Of a DNA stretch of 64,000 bases, positions 63,171-64,000 are shown piece by piece; position 1 is the stretch's first letter; each line of letters starts with the position of its first letter. The position numbers and the translations under genes are program-made. This DNA comes from GCA-002733465 sp965230525 (lineage in GTDB: Bacteria > Pseudomonadota > Gammaproteobacteria > Enterobacterales > Kangiellaceae), in contig OZ246008.1 of the NCBI GenBank assembly GCA_965230525.1, positions 3,472,001-3,536,000 on the forward strand. Direction: 5' to 3'. A model generated the notes under the pieces. That model was not told where the DNA came from. It searched no databases and saw nothing but the letters and a program-made list of their open reading frames with translations.

Positions 63171-64000
63171 TTAATTGGCACCGGTTAAGTCATTGGAAAT
63201 TATCATCTTTCCCTGATTATCTATAATCACTGCAGAAACATCTTTCAGCCGATTGACTAATTCCATGCCTTTTTCGGTGCCCAACACAAAGATGCTGGTG
63301 GATAGCGCATCCGCTTCTAGGGAAGAGTTGGCTAAAATAGTCACACTCTGAGACTTCCGCGCGGAATCGCCGGTGGAGGGGTCAATTATATGATGATATC
63401 TCACCCCATTTTGTTCGAAAAACCGTTCGTAATCCCCTGAGGTCGAAATGGCTACTTCTTGCAGAGGCATGTTTACGATGAGCTTATTCTCGTCTCTGGG
63501 GTGACGAATACCAATATACCAGAGCCGATCACCTTTACTGCCAATGACTCGGCTATCTCCTCCAGCGCTGACAAACGCATTTTTTATACCATGCGATTGC
63601 AACAACTCAATACAGCGATCGACTGCATGCCCTTTAGCAATTCCACCCAAATCTATTTTTGTTTGTTTATTTAAAAACCTAACGCTTCGGGTTTGCGGTT
63701 CGAGTTGAATACTTCGATAATTAATCGAATCTTTCAGCTTGTCACGAGTACTTGAGTCGGGTTTAGTTTTTTGCCTAAAGTCATAAAGGTAGCCGACGCT
63801 CGAAAAGGTAATATCAAACGCACCCTCGGTAATTTTGGAATAATGCTTGGCGCGAACTAACAGTTGAAAAAGCTCGTCAGATATTTTAACCGCTTGATCC
63901 GCCGCAGAGCGGTTCAGTAGAGACAGCTCACTGGTAGGTTTATAAGGACTCATGAGTCGATCAATACGATGCATTTCCGCCTGCACCCCATCGAGTAACC
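63171..64000 (-). CDS. apbE: FAD:protein FMN transferase ApbE (5' end outside window)
   Basis: This is the C-terminal 276 residues of ApbE, the periplasmic Mg-dependent flavin transferase that attaches FMN to threonine in proteins such as NqrB/C and RnfD/G. The conserved KIDLGGIAKGHAVD, SAGGDSRVIG and HHIIDPSTGD segments are present, as is the final SSLEADALSTSIFVLG. The frame remains open to base 64000, so the signal peptide and start lie beyond the window; a GTG at 63986 is internal. The Nqr or Rnf complex that it modifies is probably nearby. Confidence 0.93.
   Translation of the reverse strand, partial: LLDGVQAEMHRIDRLMSPYKPTSELSLLNRSAADQAVKISDELFQLLVRAKHYSKITEGAFDITFSSVGYLYDFRQKTKPDSSTRDKLKDSINYRSIQLEPQTRSVRFLNKQTKIDLGGIAKGHAVDRCIELLQSHGIKNAFVSAGGDSRVIGSKGDRLWYIGIRHPRDENKLIVNMPLQEVAISTSGDYERFFEQNGVRYHHIIDPSTGDSARKSQSVTILANSSLEADALSTSIFVLGTEKGMELVNRLKDVSAVIIDNQGKMIISNDLTGAN

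Noticed and set aside
1..64000. CRISPR array, insertion sequence or prophage
   Set aside because: No spaced direct repeats, transposase, integrase or phage structural genes were found. The only strong tandem repeats are the tRNA-Arg units and the 16-bp array.

Overview
This window is chromosomal DNA from a gammaproteobacterium. The evidence is the gene content (LolC/LolD, Hda, GcvR-Bcp, YoaA-TsaB, BepA, HtpX, QueG, TcdA, YheU/YehS and DUF1415 families) and gammaproteobacterial neighbour pairs such as gcvR-bcp and yoaA-tsaB. The DNA is moderately AT-rich by eye. The mix of a DmdC-like acyl-CoA dehydrogenase, kynurenine-pathway dioxygenase, CBM9/DUF5916 outer-membrane protein and several peptidases fits a heterotrophic, probably marine, protein-degrading lineage. 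A Kangiellaceae/Oceanospirillales-like host is my inference and is not proven by the sequence. I see no insertion sequence, prophage, integrase, CRISPR array or rRNA. Most of the window is conserved housekeeping DNA in short operons.

Layout. 1-7 kb: the end of tryptophan 2,3-dioxygenase, a free-methionine-sulfoxide reductase, asnS, a YdjA nitroreductase, tRNA-Glu(TTC), the LolCD lipoprotein exporter with a single permease, a PilZ protein and a small BamE-like secreted protein. 7-18 kb: htpG behind a near-consensus heat-shock promoter, pyruvate kinase, gcvR-bcp, a PIN-PhoH ATPase, formate-THF ligase, and a two-gene operon of a GCS2-like ligase with an AstE/AspA-like deacylase. 18-30 kb: gltBD, a response regulator with a dead GGDEF domain, a PerM-type transporter, a TusA-like protein, bepA and a serine-rich orphan protein. 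30-39 kb: yoaA-tsaB, DUF6998-like and low-complexity hypotheticals, an AsrA-type Lon protease, an NTF2-like protein, htpX and DUF1415. 39-50 kb: a YcbL-like hydrolase, diaminopropionate ammonia-lyase, a DUF5916 barrel, DUF952 coupled to a cytosolic-type carboxypeptidase, threonine aldolase, nth, a FemAB-like protein that seems to start at ATT, DUF445 and yheU-yehS. 50-64 kb: tRNA-Arg(TCG) followed by tandem tRNA-tail repeats, queG, a Ser/Thr kinase plus lipoprotein operon, DUF6316, tcdA, a DmdC-like dehydrogenase, the DUF2066-CDP-alcohol transferase-hda operon, and a partial apbE.

The most unusual structure is at 50.3-50.8 kb. tRNA-Arg(TCG) is followed by two nearly identical units of 189 and 174 bp. 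Each carries the last 19 nt of the tRNA, a trailer, a Rho-independent terminator and four short hairpins. The architecture strongly resembles the rtT repeats downstream of E. coli tyrT, but on a different tRNA and with a different core.

Other points worth attention are the membrane kinase/lipoprotein pair, the ligase/deacylase pair, the ATT-start FemAB-like gene, the degenerate GGDEF receiver protein next to gltBD, and the 1-Cys form of Bcp. Protein stress and envelope quality control are well represented (HtpG, Lon, HtpX, BepA, LolCD), but these genes are scattered rather than in one operon.
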